Assembly (NCBI GenBank): GCA_947453125.1
Contig: CANGGC010000181.1
Location: 1 to 6,164, forward strand
Direction of reading: 5' to 3'
DNA from: Planctomycetaceae bacterium
GTDB lineage: Bacteria > Planctomycetota > Planctomycetia > Pirellulales > UBA1268
Length of the DNA: 6,164 nucleotides
Shown here: piece by piece, positions 5,973-6,164 of the stretch
Position numbering within the stretch: the stretch's first letter is position 1
Layout of the letters: each line of letters starts with the position of its first letter
The notes under the pieces: model-generated
The model's database searches: none
What the model saw: only the letters and a program-made list of their open reading frames with translations
Told to the model about the DNA's origin: nothing
Position numbers and translations under genes: made by a program

Positions 5973-6164
5973 TCCTTCATCGACAGGCTCTTGAGGGTGA
6001 TCACGGAGCCGACCGACATCAGCGCCAGGCCGACCCATGCCGGCGGCTGGATCGTCCGCGGCCCCGCCGGGGTTGCGCCGCCGAAGAGTGACTGTTGTTG
6101 GGGGGAGCCTTTGCTGCCGAGCTGCGCGACGAGGAGCCGGCTTGACTTCTCGCTGAGGGTGAAC
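5969..6164 (-). CDS. C-terminal fragment of an unrecognised convergent protein
   Basis: On the minus strand the frame is open from the window edge to a TGA at 5969-5971, giving the last 64 residues (beginning FTLSEKSSRL, ending KSLSMKD). The great majority of codons end in G or C, like the neighbouring genes, whereas the other frames of this stretch give Arg/Ser-rich nonsense; this supports real coding. The visible part has a polar half with a Gln run (QQQSLFGG, about 22-29), a Pro-rich linker, then a hydrophobic stretch (WVGLALMSVGSVITL, about 43-57) that could be a C-terminal membrane anchor with a short basic tail. I do not recognise the family. It converges on the DUF1501 gene with 8 bases between stops, so it belongs to a separate transcript. 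The N-terminal part and the start lie outside the window. Confidence 0.65.
   Translation of the reverse strand, partial: FTLSEKSSRLLVAQLGSKGSPQQQSLFGGATPAGPRTIQPPAWVGLALMSVGSVITLKSLSMKD

Noticed and set aside
5649..6038. Minus-strand 129-codon frame at the right end
   Set aside because: It overlaps the DUF1501 3' end, whose conserved motifs are clear, and is out of phase with the better-supported minus-strand fragment ending at 5969.
1..6164. Mobile elements, CRISPR arrays, tRNA or rRNA genes
   Set aside because: No transposase-like frame, no spaced direct repeats, no cloverleaf-like segment and no rRNA-like sequence was seen; the gaps are too short to hold most of these.

Overview
The window is a G+C-rich stretch (roughly two thirds G+C by eye) from a bacterium that is most likely a planctomycete. 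The evidence is the pairing of a PSCyt1/DUF1549/DUF1553 protein with a DUF1501 protein. Both families are greatly expanded in Planctomycetota and, to a lesser extent, in Verrucomicrobiota. I cannot place it more finely from sequence alone.

Layout: positions 1-32 may hold the last codons of an upstream plus-strand gene. A short spacer with a 12-bp perfect palindrome follows. Then come three plus-strand genes: a secreted beta-propeller-like protein (125-1084), a large secreted cytochrome-like PSCyt1/DUF1549/DUF1553 protein (1237-4500), and a Tat-exported DUF1501 protein of the alkaline phosphatase/sulfatase-like fold (4497-5960). The 152-base gap between the first two genes carries a TAAAAT box, a possible tiny leader ORF, an 8-bp G+C stem-loop and a strong Shine-Dalgarno site. 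That site moves the start of the large gene from the longest-ORF TTG (1198) to GTG (1237). The second and third genes overlap by ATGA and are almost certainly translationally coupled. The C-terminal 64 codons of an unrecognised minus-strand gene enter from the right edge and converge on the third gene with only 8 bases between the two stop codons.

How the genes may work together: all three plus-strand products appear to leave the cytoplasm. The cytochrome-like protein has a Sec-type signal and two CXXCH motifs. The DUF1501 protein has a twin-arginine signal and metal-ligand-like Asp/His motifs. The propeller protein has a Sec-type signal. This is a recurrent planctomycete module whose biochemistry is unsettled; a role in periplasmic handling of polymers or sulfated substrates is often supposed but is not shown by anything here. 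No transposase, CRISPR array, tRNA, rRNA or phage gene is visible. The very long antisense open frames are explained by codon use and are not counted as genes.
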